From Bacteroidota bacterium (GTDB taxonomy: Bacteria; Bacteroidota; Bacteroidia; UKL13-3): 64,000 nt of DNA. The notes beneath the pieces are model-generated. The model was not told the DNA's origin and ran no database searches. It saw only the letters and a program-made list of their open reading frames with translations. The stretch is taken from contig JAIXWW010000009.1 in assembly GCA_027491085.1 (NCBI GenBank), positions 186,001 to 250,000 of the forward strand, written 5' to 3'. This document shows positions 26,123 through 34,865 of the stretch, in pieces; position 1 is the stretch's first letter, and every line of letters begins with the position of its first letter. Made by a program: the position numbers and the translations under genes.

Positions 26123-26617
26123 TTATTTGGTTAATTCTGATTGTAAAGCAATCATTTTTAAAGCAGTTTCTGCAGCTTCTACACCTTTGTTTCCATGCTT
26201 TCCACCACTACGTTCTTTAGCTTGTTTTAAATCGTTTGTGGTTAACACACCAAATATAACTGGTAAACCGTAACTTAATCCTACTTGCATTATGCCATTT
26301 GCACAAGCATCGCTTATAAAATCAAAGTGAGGTGTATCGCCTTTAATAATGCACCCAATCGTAATAACTGCATCGTATTTATTGCCCAATGCTACCAATT
26401 GTGCACCAAAAGCCAACTCGTATGCTCCGGGCACATAGCTAATCAAAATGTTTTTTTCTTTAACACCCATTTTGGTTAAAAACTCAATTGCTCCATCGCG
26501 CAAAGCAAAAGTAATCTCGCTATTCCATTCAGCCACTACTAAACTAATTTTAGTTTTAGTAAATGCTTTGCTGTTCTCTAAGTTAGTATCTGATAAGTTT
26601 TTTAATTTAGTTGCCAT
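26123..26617 (-). CDS. ribH: 6,7-dimethyl-8-ribityllumazine synthase
   Basis: 164 residues from ATG 26617 ('MATKLKNLSD'); an in-frame upstream start at 26647 lies inside a terminator hairpin and is rejected. Family signatures: 'VVAEWNSEIT' (substrate Trp/Asn), 'SYVPGAYELAFGAQLVA', 'GCIIKGDTPHFDFI' with the catalytic His, and 'PVIFGVLTTNDLKQAKERSG'. It condenses 5-amino-6-ribitylamino-uracil with dihydroxybutanone phosphate in riboflavin synthesis and normally assembles as pentamers or 60-mers. Other rib genes are not in the window. Confidence 0.97.
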   Translation of the reverse strand: MATKLKNLSDTNLENSKAFTKTKISLVVAEWNSEITFALRDGAIEFLTKMGVKEKNILISYVPGAYELAFGAQLVALGNKYDAVITIGCIIKGDTPHFDFISDACANGIMQVGLSYGLPVIFGVLTTNDLKQAKERSGGKHGNKGVEAAETALKMIALQSELTK

Positions 26618-26636
26618 ATTATTTTTGTTTGTAAAT

Positions 26637-26672
26637 AAAAAAACCATCCATTGTTAACGGATGGTTTTTAAA
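26637..26672. terminator. Terminator between the TPR-protein gene and ribH
   Basis: AAAACCATCC (26640-26649) pairs with GGATGGTTTT (26659-26668), 9-nt loop, T run on the minus strand. Ends the pdhA/TPR unit before ribH. Confidence 0.82.
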
Positions 26673-26684
26673 TATTTTTATTAA

Positions 26685-27380
26685 TTAATTGCTTTCTTTA
26701 GCAGCTTGTGCACGTGCAATATATTTATCAATATCGCCTGCTTCTGTTGCGTCAGGATATTCACTTTTAATTTTTTCGTACATGCTTAAAGCATTACTCC
26801 AGTCTTTTTGCTCTTCATAAACCAATCCTGCTTTCTTTAAAAAAATAGGTGCAGTTAATTTATTTTTGCTCATATTAGCTGCTTTGGTATAGTTTTTAAT
26901 AGCTTTATCAAAATCATTGGTTTCACTGTAAGCATCGCCTAATAAACCAGTGGCTAAAGGACCAACTAATTTATTGTTAGTACTAAAGTCTTCTAATTGA
27001 GCAATGGCATTGGTAAAATCACCTTTTTGCATGTAACAAATACCTGCATAGTAGTGAGCTAAATTAGCAGTTTTTGTCATTCCGTATTCATCAGCAATGG
27101 CTAAGAAACCTAATTTATCGCCTTTTCCATTTAAAGCCAAATCGAACGAATCAACCTCAAACCAAGCTTGCGCAGGGAAAATAGCCACTTTAGCAGCCTC
27201 TTCTTTAGGACCAATATAGAATTTAGTAAAACTCCAGTAACCAACTACAGCTACCACTATTACTCCAACTACTGTTAAAATGTTTTTTTTATTTTTATGG
27301 TAAAAATCTTCTACTTTATGGGTAGTTTCCATAAGTTTTGCATCTAAATCTAAACCCGACTCGTTGTGTTTTTCTGACAT
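26685..27380 (-). CDS. Membrane-anchored TPR protein (YfgM-like)
   Basis: 231 residues. A cytoplasmic N-terminus with 'KVEDFYHKNKKN' is followed by one membrane helix (about 35-53, 'ILTVVGVIVVAVVGYWSF') and a TPR-rich domain (about 95-225: 'ANLAHYYAGICYMQKGDFTN', 'ALATGLLGDAYSETNDFDKA'-type repeats). This is the YfgM/TPR_21 layout of Bacteroidota and Proteobacteria, in which the periplasmic TPR part works with secretion or outer-membrane assembly chaperones. It follows pdhA by 42 nt on the same strand. Exact partner unknown. Confidence 0.82.
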   Translation of the reverse strand: MSEKHNESGLDLDAKLMETTHKVEDFYHKNKKNILTVVGVIVVAVVGYWSFTKFYIGPKEEAAKVAIFPAQAWFEVDSFDLALNGKGDKLGFLAIADEYGMTKTANLAHYYAGICYMQKGDFTNAIAQLEDFSTNNKLVGPLATGLLGDAYSETNDFDKAIKNYTKAANMSKNKLTAPIFLKKAGLVYEEQKDWSNALSMYEKIKSEYPDATEAGDIDKYIARAQAAKESN

Positions 27381-27422
27381 TTCCTTTTGTTATTTTATAA
27401 GTTCTTAAATATTTTACTTTTT

Positions 27423-28412
27423 TTATTCTGTAATAAATGGATAGTTTGGCTCTGAGTAAACATCCTCCCACAAAGCTGAACCTTCTGGATAAGGAGAGTT
27501 TTCGCTAAATTCAACCGATGCTAAAACCTCCACCATTACCTTTTCTTCAACAGCTTCTAAGTCTGCTTCTGTAGCCCAATTATTATCTAAAATTGTTTTT
27601 CTTACTCTTTCCAAAGGATCACGCATTTTGTACTCCTCTACTTCTTCTTTGGTTCTGTATTTAGCTGGATCGCTCATAGAGTGACCACGGTAACGGTAAG
27701 TTCTAATTTCTAAAAATGTTGGTCCATCGCCTTTTCTTGCTCTTTCGGCTGCCTCAGCAATTGCCTCATGAACAGTTTCAGCTTGCATTCCATCTACCTC
27801 TTTGCAAGGCATATCGTATGCTAAACCAATTTTATAAATATCCATTTGGTTGGTTGTACGCTCCACAGATGTTCCCATTGCGTATCCATTGTTTTCACAA
27901 ACAAAAATTACTGGAATTTTCCAAAGCATAGCCATGTTAAAAGCTTCGTGTAATGCACCTTGGCGCACAGCACCATCGCCCATGTAACAAACAGTTACTT
28001 GTTTTCCACCTCTGTACATATCGGCAAAAGCAATTCCTGCACCTAATGGAATTTGACCTCCAACAATACCATGTCCACCAAAAAAGTTGTGCTCTTTACT
28101 AAACATGTGCATTGAACCACCTTTTCCTTTTGAGCAACCAGTAACTTTACCATAAAGCTCTGCCATAACAGCATTAGCCGAAATACCACAAGCCAATGCA
28201 TGAGCATGATCGCGGTAAGCAGTAATGATTCTATCATCACTATTTAATGCACTCATAGTTCCTGCCACTACAGCTTCTTGGCCAATATATAAATGGCAAA
28301 AGCCCTTTATTTTTTGTTGCCCATAAAGTTGAGCAGTTTTCTCTTCAAATCTGCGCATAAGCATCATCTGCTCAAACCAACGCATGTAAGTTTCTTTTGT
28401 AAAGCTTGTCAT
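27423..28412 (-). CDS. pdhA: Pyruvate dehydrogenase E1 component, alpha subunit
   Basis: 329 residues, normal for the alpha chain of an alpha2beta2 E1. The thiamine diphosphate motif is 'MGDGAVRQGALHEAFNMA' ending in 'VCENNGYAMGTS', and the phosphorylation-loop region 'YRYRGHSMSDPAKYR' is typical. It decarboxylates pyruvate and transfers the acetyl unit to the E2 lipoyl domain. No E1 beta or E2 gene is adjacent, so the complex is encoded at dispersed loci here, as is common in Bacteroidota. A branched-chain E1 alpha is less likely given the family-specific loop. Confidence 0.95.
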   Translation of the reverse strand: MTSFTKETYMRWFEQMMLMRRFEEKTAQLYGQQKIKGFCHLYIGQEAVVAGTMSALNSDDRIITAYRDHAHALACGISANAVMAELYGKVTGCSKGKGGSMHMFSKEHNFFGGHGIVGGQIPLGAGIAFADMYRGGKQVTVCYMGDGAVRQGALHEAFNMAMLWKIPVIFVCENNGYAMGTSVERTTNQMDIYKIGLAYDMPCKEVDGMQAETVHEAIAEAAERARKGDGPTFLEIRTYRYRGHSMSDPAKYRTKEEVEEYKMRDPLERVRKTILDNNWATEADLEAVEEKVMVEVLASVEFSENSPYPEGSALWEDVYSEPNYPFITE

Positions 28413-28715
28413 AATTTAAAAGGAATGCAAAAAAACGAAAAAATAACTAAGTTAAAAAGGTATTCTATTAAAATAATTAGCTGATAATCAGCTCCAAATT
28501 TTTGATTTTTGATTTTTGATTTTTGATTTGATTGAATTCTTTGCTTTTAAAGGTTCAATTTTTTGTAATCAATCTCCAACATTTATTAATCAATTTTTTA
28601 AATAGAAATTCATTACTGCTTTTAGAAAAATAATATAAAACAGCAAATTATACATTTGGTAGCTTAGTAAAACTAATTATTTTCGCCCTTAAATTTATAA
28701 TTTACTCATAAAAAT
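28413..28715. other. Divergent intergenic region with tandem heptamer
   Basis: 303 nt between pdhA and icd. It contains the perfect inverted repeat AGCTGATAATCAGCT (28479-28493) and about four tandem copies of a TTTTTGA heptamer (about 28499-28527). The icd promoter is annotated separately. No gene is apparent. Confidence 0.6.
28655..28685 (+). promoter_or_regulatory. Putative icd promoter
   Basis: TTTG (28655-28658), 19 nt, then TATTTTCG (28678-28685), one base off TAnnTTTG. Spacing matches the Bacteroidota consensus; the icd ATG is 30 nt further on. Confidence 0.5.
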
Positions 28716-29942
28716 ATGACAAAAATAAAAGTTGCCAACCCTGTGGTTGAATTAGATGGTGATGAAATGACTCGCATTATCTGGAAATTTATTAAAGATA
28801 AATTGATTTTACCTTACCTAGATTTAGATATAAAATACTACGATTTAGGAATGGAATATAGAGACGAAACTAACGACCAAGTTACTATTGATGCTGCTGA
28901 AGCAATTAAAAAATATGGCGTTGGTATTAAGTGTGCTACCATTACACCTGATGAACAACGTGTAAAGGAGTTTAACCTAAAACAAATGTGGAAAAGCCCT
29001 AACGGAACTATTCGTAATATTTTAGATGGTACTGTTTTCCGCGAACCAATTGTATGTAAAAATGTGCCTCGTTTGGTTCCAAACTGGACTGCTCCAATTT
29101 GCATTGGCCGTCACGCTTTTGGAGATCAATACCGCGCTACTGATTTTGTAACCAAAGGAAAAGGAAAACTAACCGTTAAGTTTGAAGGTGAAGACGGAAC
29201 TGTTCAAGAATTTGAAGTTTACAACTTTAAAGGCGATGGTGTAGCAATGGCTATGTACAATACCGATGAAAGTATTCGTGGTTTTGCTCATGCTTGTTTC
29301 AACCAAGCTTTAGGTAAAAAATGGCCTTTATACCTATCTACTAAAAACACCATTTTGAAAAAATACGATGGTAGATTTAAAGATATTTTTGAAGAAATTT
29401 ACCAAGCAGATTACAAAGCAAAATTTGTAGAAGCAGGAATTGTTTACGAACATCGTTTAATTGACGATATGGTAGCATCGGCTTTAAAATGGAATGGAAA
29501 TTTTGTTTGGGCTTGTAAAAACTACGATGGTGATGTTCAAAGTGATACAGTAGCACAAGGTTTTGGTTCATTGGGTTTAATGACTTCAACTTTAATTACA
29601 CCTGATGGAAAAGTAATGGAAGCAGAAGCAGCCCACGGAACGGTAACTCGCCACTTCCGCGACCACCAAGCTGGTAAACCAACAAGTACTAACCCAATTG
29701 CAAGTATTTTTGCTTGGACTCGTGGATTAGAGTTTAGAGGTAAATTAGATAGCAACCAAGAGTTAATTAATTTCTGCCATGCATTAGAAGCAGTTTGTAT
29801 TGAAACTGTTGAAAGTGGCAAAATGACTAAAGATTTAGCTGTTTGTATTCATGGAAATAAAGTTAATTTAGGCGAACATTACCTAAATACACAAGACTTT
29901 TTAGATGCAATTGATACTAACTTAAAAGCTAAATTGGCTTAA
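28716..29942 (+). CDS. icd: NADP-dependent isocitrate dehydrogenase (dimeric, eukaryote-like type)
   Basis: 408 residues. '[13 protein letters not shown]' near the N-terminus and '[19 protein letters not shown]' (isocitrate-binding Ser/Asn/Arg) identify the type II homodimeric NADP enzyme related to eukaryotic IDH rather than E. coli Icd. '[20 protein letters not shown]' and '[17 protein letters not shown]' hold the metal ligands and the NADP-binding 'HGT..RH' segment. It converts isocitrate to 2-oxoglutarate in the TCA cycle. Monocistronic: its own promoter and a strong terminator. Confidence 0.97.
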   Translation: MTKIKVANPVVELDGDEMTRIIWKFIKDKLILPYLDLDIKYYDLGMEYRDETNDQVTIDAAEAIKKYGVGIKCATITPDEQRVKEFNLKQMWKSPNGTIRNILDGTVFREPIVCKNVPRLVPNWTAPICIGRHAFGDQYRATDFVTKGKGKLTVKFEGEDGTVQEFEVYNFKGDGVAMAMYNTDESIRGFAHACFNQALGKKWPLYLSTKNTILKKYDGRFKDIFEEIYQADYKAKFVEAGIVYEHRLIDDMVASALKWNGNFVWACKNYDGDVQSDTVAQGFGSLGLMTSTLITPDGKVMEAEAAHGTVTRHFRDHQAGKPTSTNPIASIFAWTRGLEFRGKLDSNQELINFCHALEAVCIETVESGKMTKDLAVCIHGNKVNLGEHYLNTQDFLDAIDTNLKAKLA

Positions 29943-29975
29943 TAAGTCATAAAGATAATTAGTACTTATAAAAAC

Positions 29976-30004
29976 AAAAAAGCCTCGAAATTCGAGGCTT
30001 TTTT
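29976..30004. terminator. Bidirectional terminator between icd and lysS
   Basis: AAAAAAGCCTCGAA (29976-29989) and TTCGAGGCTTTTTT (29991-30004) are perfectly complementary around a single central base; serves convergent icd and lysS. Confidence 0.9.
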
Positions 30005-30022
30005 GTTGGGTTTAAATAAAAA

Positions 30023-31741
30023 TTATTGCCCAATATAATTTACAGTTTTATACTCTCCGTTTAACTCAACTTTGGTTAAACCATGACCTGCTAAACCTTT
30101 CATGGCTTTATCCCATTGCTTGCCACTTAAGTGCGAAACCGCTTGTTTCAAATCGGCCAATGGCATACTGATATTGGGTTTCAAAATTTCTAAAATTTGT
30201 TTCTCCTCTGCGGTTAAATCCAATTGTTTTTTCTCCGGACGCATTTGAGGGAAAAACAACACATCTTGAATAGAATGTTGGTTGGTTAATAACATGGCCA
30301 ATCTATCAATACCAATACCAATACCGGCTGTAGGTGGCATTCCATATTCTAAAGCTCGTAAAAAATCATGGTCAATAAACATGGCTTCATCATCGCCACG
30401 TTCCATTAATTTTACTTGCTCTTCAAAACGTTCGCGTTGGTCAATTGGATCGTTTAATTCAGAATAAGCATTGGCTACTTCTTTTCCATTTATCATCAAT
30501 TCAAAACGCTCTACCAAACCTTCTTTGGTGCGGTGTTTTTTGGTTAACGGACTTAACTCTACCGGATAATCAGTAATAAAAGTTGGTTCAATAAAATTGC
30601 CTTCACATTTAGCTCCAAAAATTTCATCCACCAATTTACCTTTACCCATACTTGGTGCGGTTGGAATACTTAATTCTTTACAAACTTCGCGTAATTGGTC
30701 TTCGTCCATATTGCTTACATCAAAGCCAGTAAATTGTTTAATGGCATCGTAAATAGGCAAACGCTTGAATGGTGCTTTAAAGCTGATGTTTTTATCGCCA
30801 ACAGTTATATCGGTAGTTCCATGCATTTCTAAAGCAACTTTTTCTAATAATTGCTCCGTAAAATCCATCATCCAATTATAATCTTTGTAAGCCACATAAA
30901 ACTCCAATACAGTAAATTCTGGATTGTGCGTTCTGTCCATTCCTTCATTACGGAAATTGCGGCTGAACTCATACACAAAATCAAAACCACCAACTATTAA
31001 TCGCTTTAAGTAAAGTTCATTTGCTATTCGTAAATAAAAAGGAACATCTAATGCATTGTGGTGCGTGGTAAAAGGCCTTGCAGCTGCACCACCAGGAATA
31101 TTTTGTAAAACTGGTGTATCAACTTCTAACGCGCCATGGTTATTTAAAAAATCGCGAATGGTTTTTACCATTACACTGCGTTTGTAAAAAGTATCTTTTA
31201 CATGCGGATTAACAATTAAATCGGCATAACGCTGACGATAACGAAACTCAGGATCGGTAACGGCATCAAAGGTTTCACCATCTTTTTCTTTTACAATTGG
31301 CAATGGCTTAATTGATTTGCTCAATACCGCCAAAGTTTTGGCATGCAATGAAATTTCACCCGTTTTGGTAGTAAACATATAACCCGTTACACCAATTATA
31401 TCGCCAATATCAATTAACTTTTTAAAAACGGTATCATATAAAGTTTTGTCTTCTTCTGGGCAAATATCATCTCTGCGCACATATACTTGTAATTTGCCTA
31501 CACTATCTTGCAATAAAACAAAACATGCCTTACCCATATCGCGTACACTCATAATACGGCCAGCAAAAGTAACCTGTTTCATTTCTTCACTTTCCTGGTT
31601 TGCACTATACTTGCTAGTTGCTTCTACCGAGGTGTGAGAAATAGGAAACAATGCAGCCGGAAAAGGGTCAATACCCAATTGGCGCATATCGTTAAGTTTT
31701 TGTCTGCGTAATAATTCTTGTTCGCTTAATTGATTGCTCAT
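30023..31741 (-). CDS. lysS: Lysyl-tRNA synthetase (class II) with C-terminal extension
   Basis: 572 residues. Residues 1-500 are a normal class II LysRS: OB-fold anticodon domain ('VTFAGRIMSVRDMGKACFVL'), motif 2 'NFRNEGMDRTHNPEFT', motif 3 'GIGIGIDRLAMLLT' and the usual ending 'DVLFFPQMRPEK'. About 70 further residues ('LDLTAEEKQILEILKP' onward, 'KQWDKAMKGLAGHGLTKV') form a helix-rich, winged-helix-like tail, as in Bacteroides enzymes. It charges tRNA-Lys. A perfect -7 box TACTTTTG lies on the minus strand at 31788-31781. Confidence 0.97.
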   Translation of the reverse strand: MSNQLSEQELLRRQKLNDMRQLGIDPFPAALFPISHTSVEATSKYSANQESEEMKQVTFAGRIMSVRDMGKACFVLLQDSVGKLQVYVRRDDICPEEDKTLYDTVFKKLIDIGDIIGVTGYMFTTKTGEISLHAKTLAVLSKSIKPLPIVKEKDGETFDAVTDPEFRYRQRYADLIVNPHVKDTFYKRSVMVKTIRDFLNNHGALEVDTPVLQNIPGGAAARPFTTHHNALDVPFYLRIANELYLKRLIVGGFDFVYEFSRNFRNEGMDRTHNPEFTVLEFYVAYKDYNWMMDFTEQLLEKVALEMHGTTDITVGDKNISFKAPFKRLPIYDAIKQFTGFDVSNMDEDQLREVCKELSIPTAPSMGKGKLVDEIFGAKCEGNFIEPTFITDYPVELSPLTKKHRTKEGLVERFELMINGKEVANAYSELNDPIDQRERFEEQVKLMERGDDEAMFIDHDFLRALEYGMPPTAGIGIGIDRLAMLLTNQHSIQDVLFFPQMRPEKKQLDLTAEEKQILEILKPNISMPLADLKQAVSHLSGKQWDKAMKGLAGHGLTKVELNGEYKTVNYIGQ

Positions 31742-31780
31742 AAATGCTTTTTATTGATGCTATTTTTATAAAAAAGAACG

Positions 31781-31788
31781 CAAAAGTA
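31781..31788 (-). promoter_or_regulatory. Putative lysS -7 promoter element
   Basis: On the minus strand TACTTTTG, a perfect match to TAnnTTTG, about 40 nt before the lysS ATG. No good TTG/TTTG box is found 19 nt upstream. Confidence 0.4.
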
Positions 31789-31839
31789 GCATTTAGGAAC
31801 TTTAAAAGGGAATTTTTAGGAAAATAAAATAATTATCTT

Positions 31840-31915
31840 CCACATGTTCCGAAAGCTTTCGGAACATGTGGCAATTCATCATTCATAAATGGTGTTGAAA
31901 CAAATGATGAATTGC
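31840..31915. repeat. Double palindrome (32-bp perfect palindrome plus 13-bp inverted repeat)
   Basis: 31840-31871 is a perfect 32-bp palindrome; its half is CCACATGTTCCGAAAG. It shares its last base with a second inverted repeat, GCAATTCATCATT (31871-31883) / AATGATGAATTGC (31903-31915), 19-nt loop. Lies between lysS and a convergent-side operon end, outside any gene. Confidence 0.75.
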
Positions 31916-32007
31916 ACCAATATTTATGTGGGGATTAAAAGAAAAATGCACCCAAATTGGCTTTAGCCAAATAGTTTATTGATAGTATTGTTTTACTTTA
32001 CAATAAT

Positions 32008-32652
32008 TTAATTGAATCGATACCTAGCACCTATGTTAGTATTAACAAAAGACATCATTTCAAAAAAACGAAAACCTACATTTGCATCGGCATACAACCC
32101 TAATTTAGGTGTTAGATTATACTGATAACCAAAACCTATATCGTAACCTAGTGAAAACTGTAGCGGGTCTTTATAGGTAGGGCTAAGATATTTTATTTCA
32201 TTCCCATTCCCATAATAAGGCTCTTTACTAATAAATGATACTGCATCATTTCTTAGGGCAAAAAGAAATGCATTTTTAAAGTAAATATGCGACTTAAAAT
32301 CAATTTCGTTAAAAACCCTCATAGTGCCTATTCTAAATAAAAACGAGGTGGCACTATGGGAATAATTTTCTTTTTCATCAACAGAATTAGGTACATTATT
32401 GATATATGAAAAATCTTTATTTATAGTGCTAACTTGAAGTGAAATAAATTTCATTTGCGAAGCAGTGGCCCAATCAAAATAACCAATTTTAAAACCATAA
32501 TGCACTCCACTATATAAATTACTCCTTCCATTATCATCTAAATCGGCTCTTTTATTATAGTCAATCGGAACAAGTGCTATATCAATCCCACTTTGTGCTT
32601 TATTATTACCAATAAAAACCATTAAAAATATGAATATATATATTTTTTTCAT
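32008..32652 (-). CDS. Outer-membrane beta-barrel-like exported protein
   Basis: 214 residues from ATG 32652 (a GTG one codon upstream is possible). Signal peptide about 1-19 ('FIGNNKAQ'). The mature part is short amphipathic strands with glycine/aromatic alternation ('HYGFKIGYFDWATASQM', 'FSLGYDIGFGYQYNLTPKLG') and ends 'NIGARYRFN', a typical barrel terminal strand. Probably an 8- to 10-stranded outer-membrane barrel. It lies 18 nt after the degenerate DUF3857 gene and likely shares its transcript. Specific role unknown. Confidence 0.68.
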   Translation of the reverse strand: MKKIYIFIFLMVFIGNNKAQSGIDIALVPIDYNKRADLDDNGRSNLYSGVHYGFKIGYFDWATASQMKFISLQVSTINKDFSYINNVPNSVDEKENYSHSATSFLFRIGTMRVFNEIDFKSHIYFKNAFLFALRNDAVSFISKEPYYGNGNEIKYLSPTYKDPLQFSLGYDIGFGYQYNLTPKLGLYADANVGFRFFEMMSFVNTNIGARYRFN

Positions 32653-32670
32653 CACTTTAAATTTAAGTTA

Positions 32671-34851
32671 TTAGTTAAGTATTATTTTAGAAGTATTTAA
32701 TTGAGTACCTAAATCCGTTATTTTTAGGTAATTATTCCAATCTTTGGCTTCATGTTTAAAGCTATTTACTTTTTTAACAATAGTCCAAACAATATAACCA
32801 TTTTCTAATTTTGCCATTGAAACAATTGACCCAACATTATTGCTTTCACTAATATTTAAATTTTCAATACCAACAGGGGTTTTTCCCTCTGGCATCTTAA
32901 TTTTTACATTCAGAGTAAAGGTTTTATCGAAACCAATAAAAAATGGCTTTTTCCTATCTGTCCTATCCTCATTATCGTTTATTAATGCTAGTTTACCTAG
33001 CACTCTACCAATTTCCAAAACATACGATTTACCTGCAGGTTGTAAAGTATTACCAATAATAAATTGTTCTTTCCAACTAGTTGTAGAGTTGCTCTCTTTC
33101 CTTCCATCACTGATGGGTTCAAACTTTTCGTACTTTAAAACATAATATTCACTTCGAGCATCATTTTCTAAATTTTCTTGCTTGTTTTTTTCTAATTCAG
33201 CATAAAAATCTTTTTGAATTCTTTCTTCCTCTTTATCAAAAAAAGTGCGATTGATACCATAATAATTGGCATCAGTAAAAAAGTATAATTTAGTATTTTT
33301 TGAAATGGCCTTTTTACTTTCCAAAAATTTATAATATTCCTTATAATATTCTTTGTTATTTATTAAATTAAACCTCGAGTCACTTCTTTGGTAGCCAGTT
33401 GCTACAGTTAAAATATTTAATTCTAAACTATCTAAGCCATTTTTATATTCGGCATTAATCGTTATTGAATAGGCATTATCATCATGTGATGTTTTAGGTA
33501 TTACAATTGTTTTAATACCCATTTTACTTATACCTTTATTGATATTGGTAAATGCATACGCCTCAGTATTTTCAAAATTTTCACTTATATCATCTAATTG
33601 ACTAACGGAATTAAACATGGTTAAATAATGATCTTTACCATTAATCTGAAATTTAATTCCCCAAGACAATTCATTGGTGTTAATCAAATTTTTTATTTCA
33701 ATATTTTCTTTAGAAGTCATAGCTAAAAATTCGTATTCAATTTTTCGCTTATCTAAATGTGTCATAAACTGAGTTAAAATATTTAAACCATAATTTTGTT
33801 GTTTGAAATTAAAAGCTAAATCGCACAGATAGGCTTGTTCTCTACAAAAAATGTAATATTTTTTTATGTAGTCTTCATCTGAAAGGTTGTAAACATCCAC
33901 TGATTTTAGAAACTCCATGTAATGTACACTTGGCGATTTAGCTTTCTTAACAGTATTATAAACATAAGTTTTTATATCATCTTCTGTTAATTTACTTTTT
34001 ATTTCACTGTTTTTGGGTTTATCGTGAAATGGATAATAATAATTAGTGTTAAAGTAAATTCCCAATCTATAATAGGGATCACTTTGATTTTCATTGCTCA
34101 TTATCTCACTTTTTCTTTTATCAATCATTTCGCTTTCAAAAGAATACAAAACCTGTTTACCAGCTACTTTCTTTGTGAGGTCTTTAGCACCATTAAAACT
34201 TTTAAAAACTAAAACTGTGTTTTCTTTATTTATTTTAAATTCGTTCTTCAAATATACAATTGGCATTCCTTCCACATTAGTGAAATAATTACTGTTTAAA
34301 TTGTTGCCAGAATAATTGCTTAATGAGCTATAATCAATAATATCTCCAATTTCTAGATTTTTAATAGCAATCTTTCTCCTTTTATCATTCAAAAAAAGGT
34401 TAACAAATTTATTGCTTGTTTTAACATTATTCGCATCTACTGCATCCTTTAAATCTACCACTAAACTTTTGCCATTTGGCTTTACAATTTTTACCTCAAA
34501 TTCATCCCCATCTTCAAAAGTAAAATCGCTGTAAGTTTCAATTGCATTAATATCGTTTAGTTTTATTCTTGTTCTTGAATATACAGAGTAGTCATAGTAG
34601 TAATTGGTATTGGGTATTTTAATGTTTGCTTGAATTAGTTTTAGTTTTTCATACAACATTACCATCGACTCATTTTTAAATTTATCAGGAACTATTAAAT
34701 TAGAGAAAGCTGCTTCCTTATCTTCCTTTTGAAGCTCATACAATGCCTTTAAATCTTTCTTTTTATCGTTTTGTGCTAATATACTACTGCAAGTAAAAGC
34801 TACCATTAAAAATGCGAAAAAATGTTTGTTTTTTATTGTAAATATTTTCAT
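32671..34851 (-). CDS. Exported DUF3857-family protein with degenerate transglutaminase domain
   Basis: 726 residues with a signal peptide ending 'SSILAQ'. Layout matches the neighbour at 34866: a beta-rich DUF3857 part (about 65-270; 'NYYYDYSVYSRTRIKLNDI') then a transglutaminase-like region (about 290-460) and a beta-rich C-terminal part. At the positions where the neighbour has 'GDCKGMANLL', 'DNHMICTLVL' and 'YYLDATES', this protein reads 'QNYGLNILTQF', 'SWGIKFQING' and 'HYLTMFNS', so the catalytic Cys, His and Asp are all missing. It is probably not an enzyme and may be a structural partner. 14 nt separate the two genes. Confidence 0.75.
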   Translation of the reverse strand: MKIFTIKNKHFFAFLMVAFTCSSILAQNDKKKDLKALYELQKEDKEAAFSNLIVPDKFKNESMVMLYEKLKLIQANIKIPNTNYYYDYSVYSRTRIKLNDINAIETYSDFTFEDGDEFEVKIVKPNGKSLVVDLKDAVDANNVKTSNKFVNLFLNDKRRKIAIKNLEIGDIIDYSSLSNYSGNNLNSNYFTNVEGMPIVYLKNEFKINKENTVLVFKSFNGAKDLTKKVAGKQVLYSFESEMIDKRKSEIMSNENQSDPYYRLGIYFNTNYYYPFHDKPKNSEIKSKLTEDDIKTYVYNTVKKAKSPSVHYMEFLKSVDVYNLSDEDYIKKYYIFCREQAYLCDLAFNFKQQNYGLNILTQFMTHLDKRKIEYEFLAMTSKENIEIKNLINTNELSWGIKFQINGKDHYLTMFNSVSQLDDISENFENTEAYAFTNINKGISKMGIKTIVIPKTSHDDNAYSITINAEYKNGLDSLELNILTVATGYQRSDSRFNLINNKEYYKEYYKFLESKKAISKNTKLYFFTDANYYGINRTFFDKEEERIQKDFYAELEKNKQENLENDARSEYYVLKYEKFEPISDGRKESNSTTSWKEQFIIGNTLQPAGKSYVLEIGRVLGKLALINDNEDRTDRKKPFFIGFDKTFTLNVKIKMPEGKTPVGIENLNISESNNVGSIVSMAKLENGYIVWTIVKKVNSFKHEAKDWNNYLKITDLGTQLNTSKIILN

Positions 34852-34865
34852 AAATAGCCTTATTA

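Noticed and set aside
26123..26647. Longer ribH starting at 26647
   Set aside because: The extra ten codons come from the terminator hairpin of the upstream gene; ATG 26617 gives the standard N-terminus.
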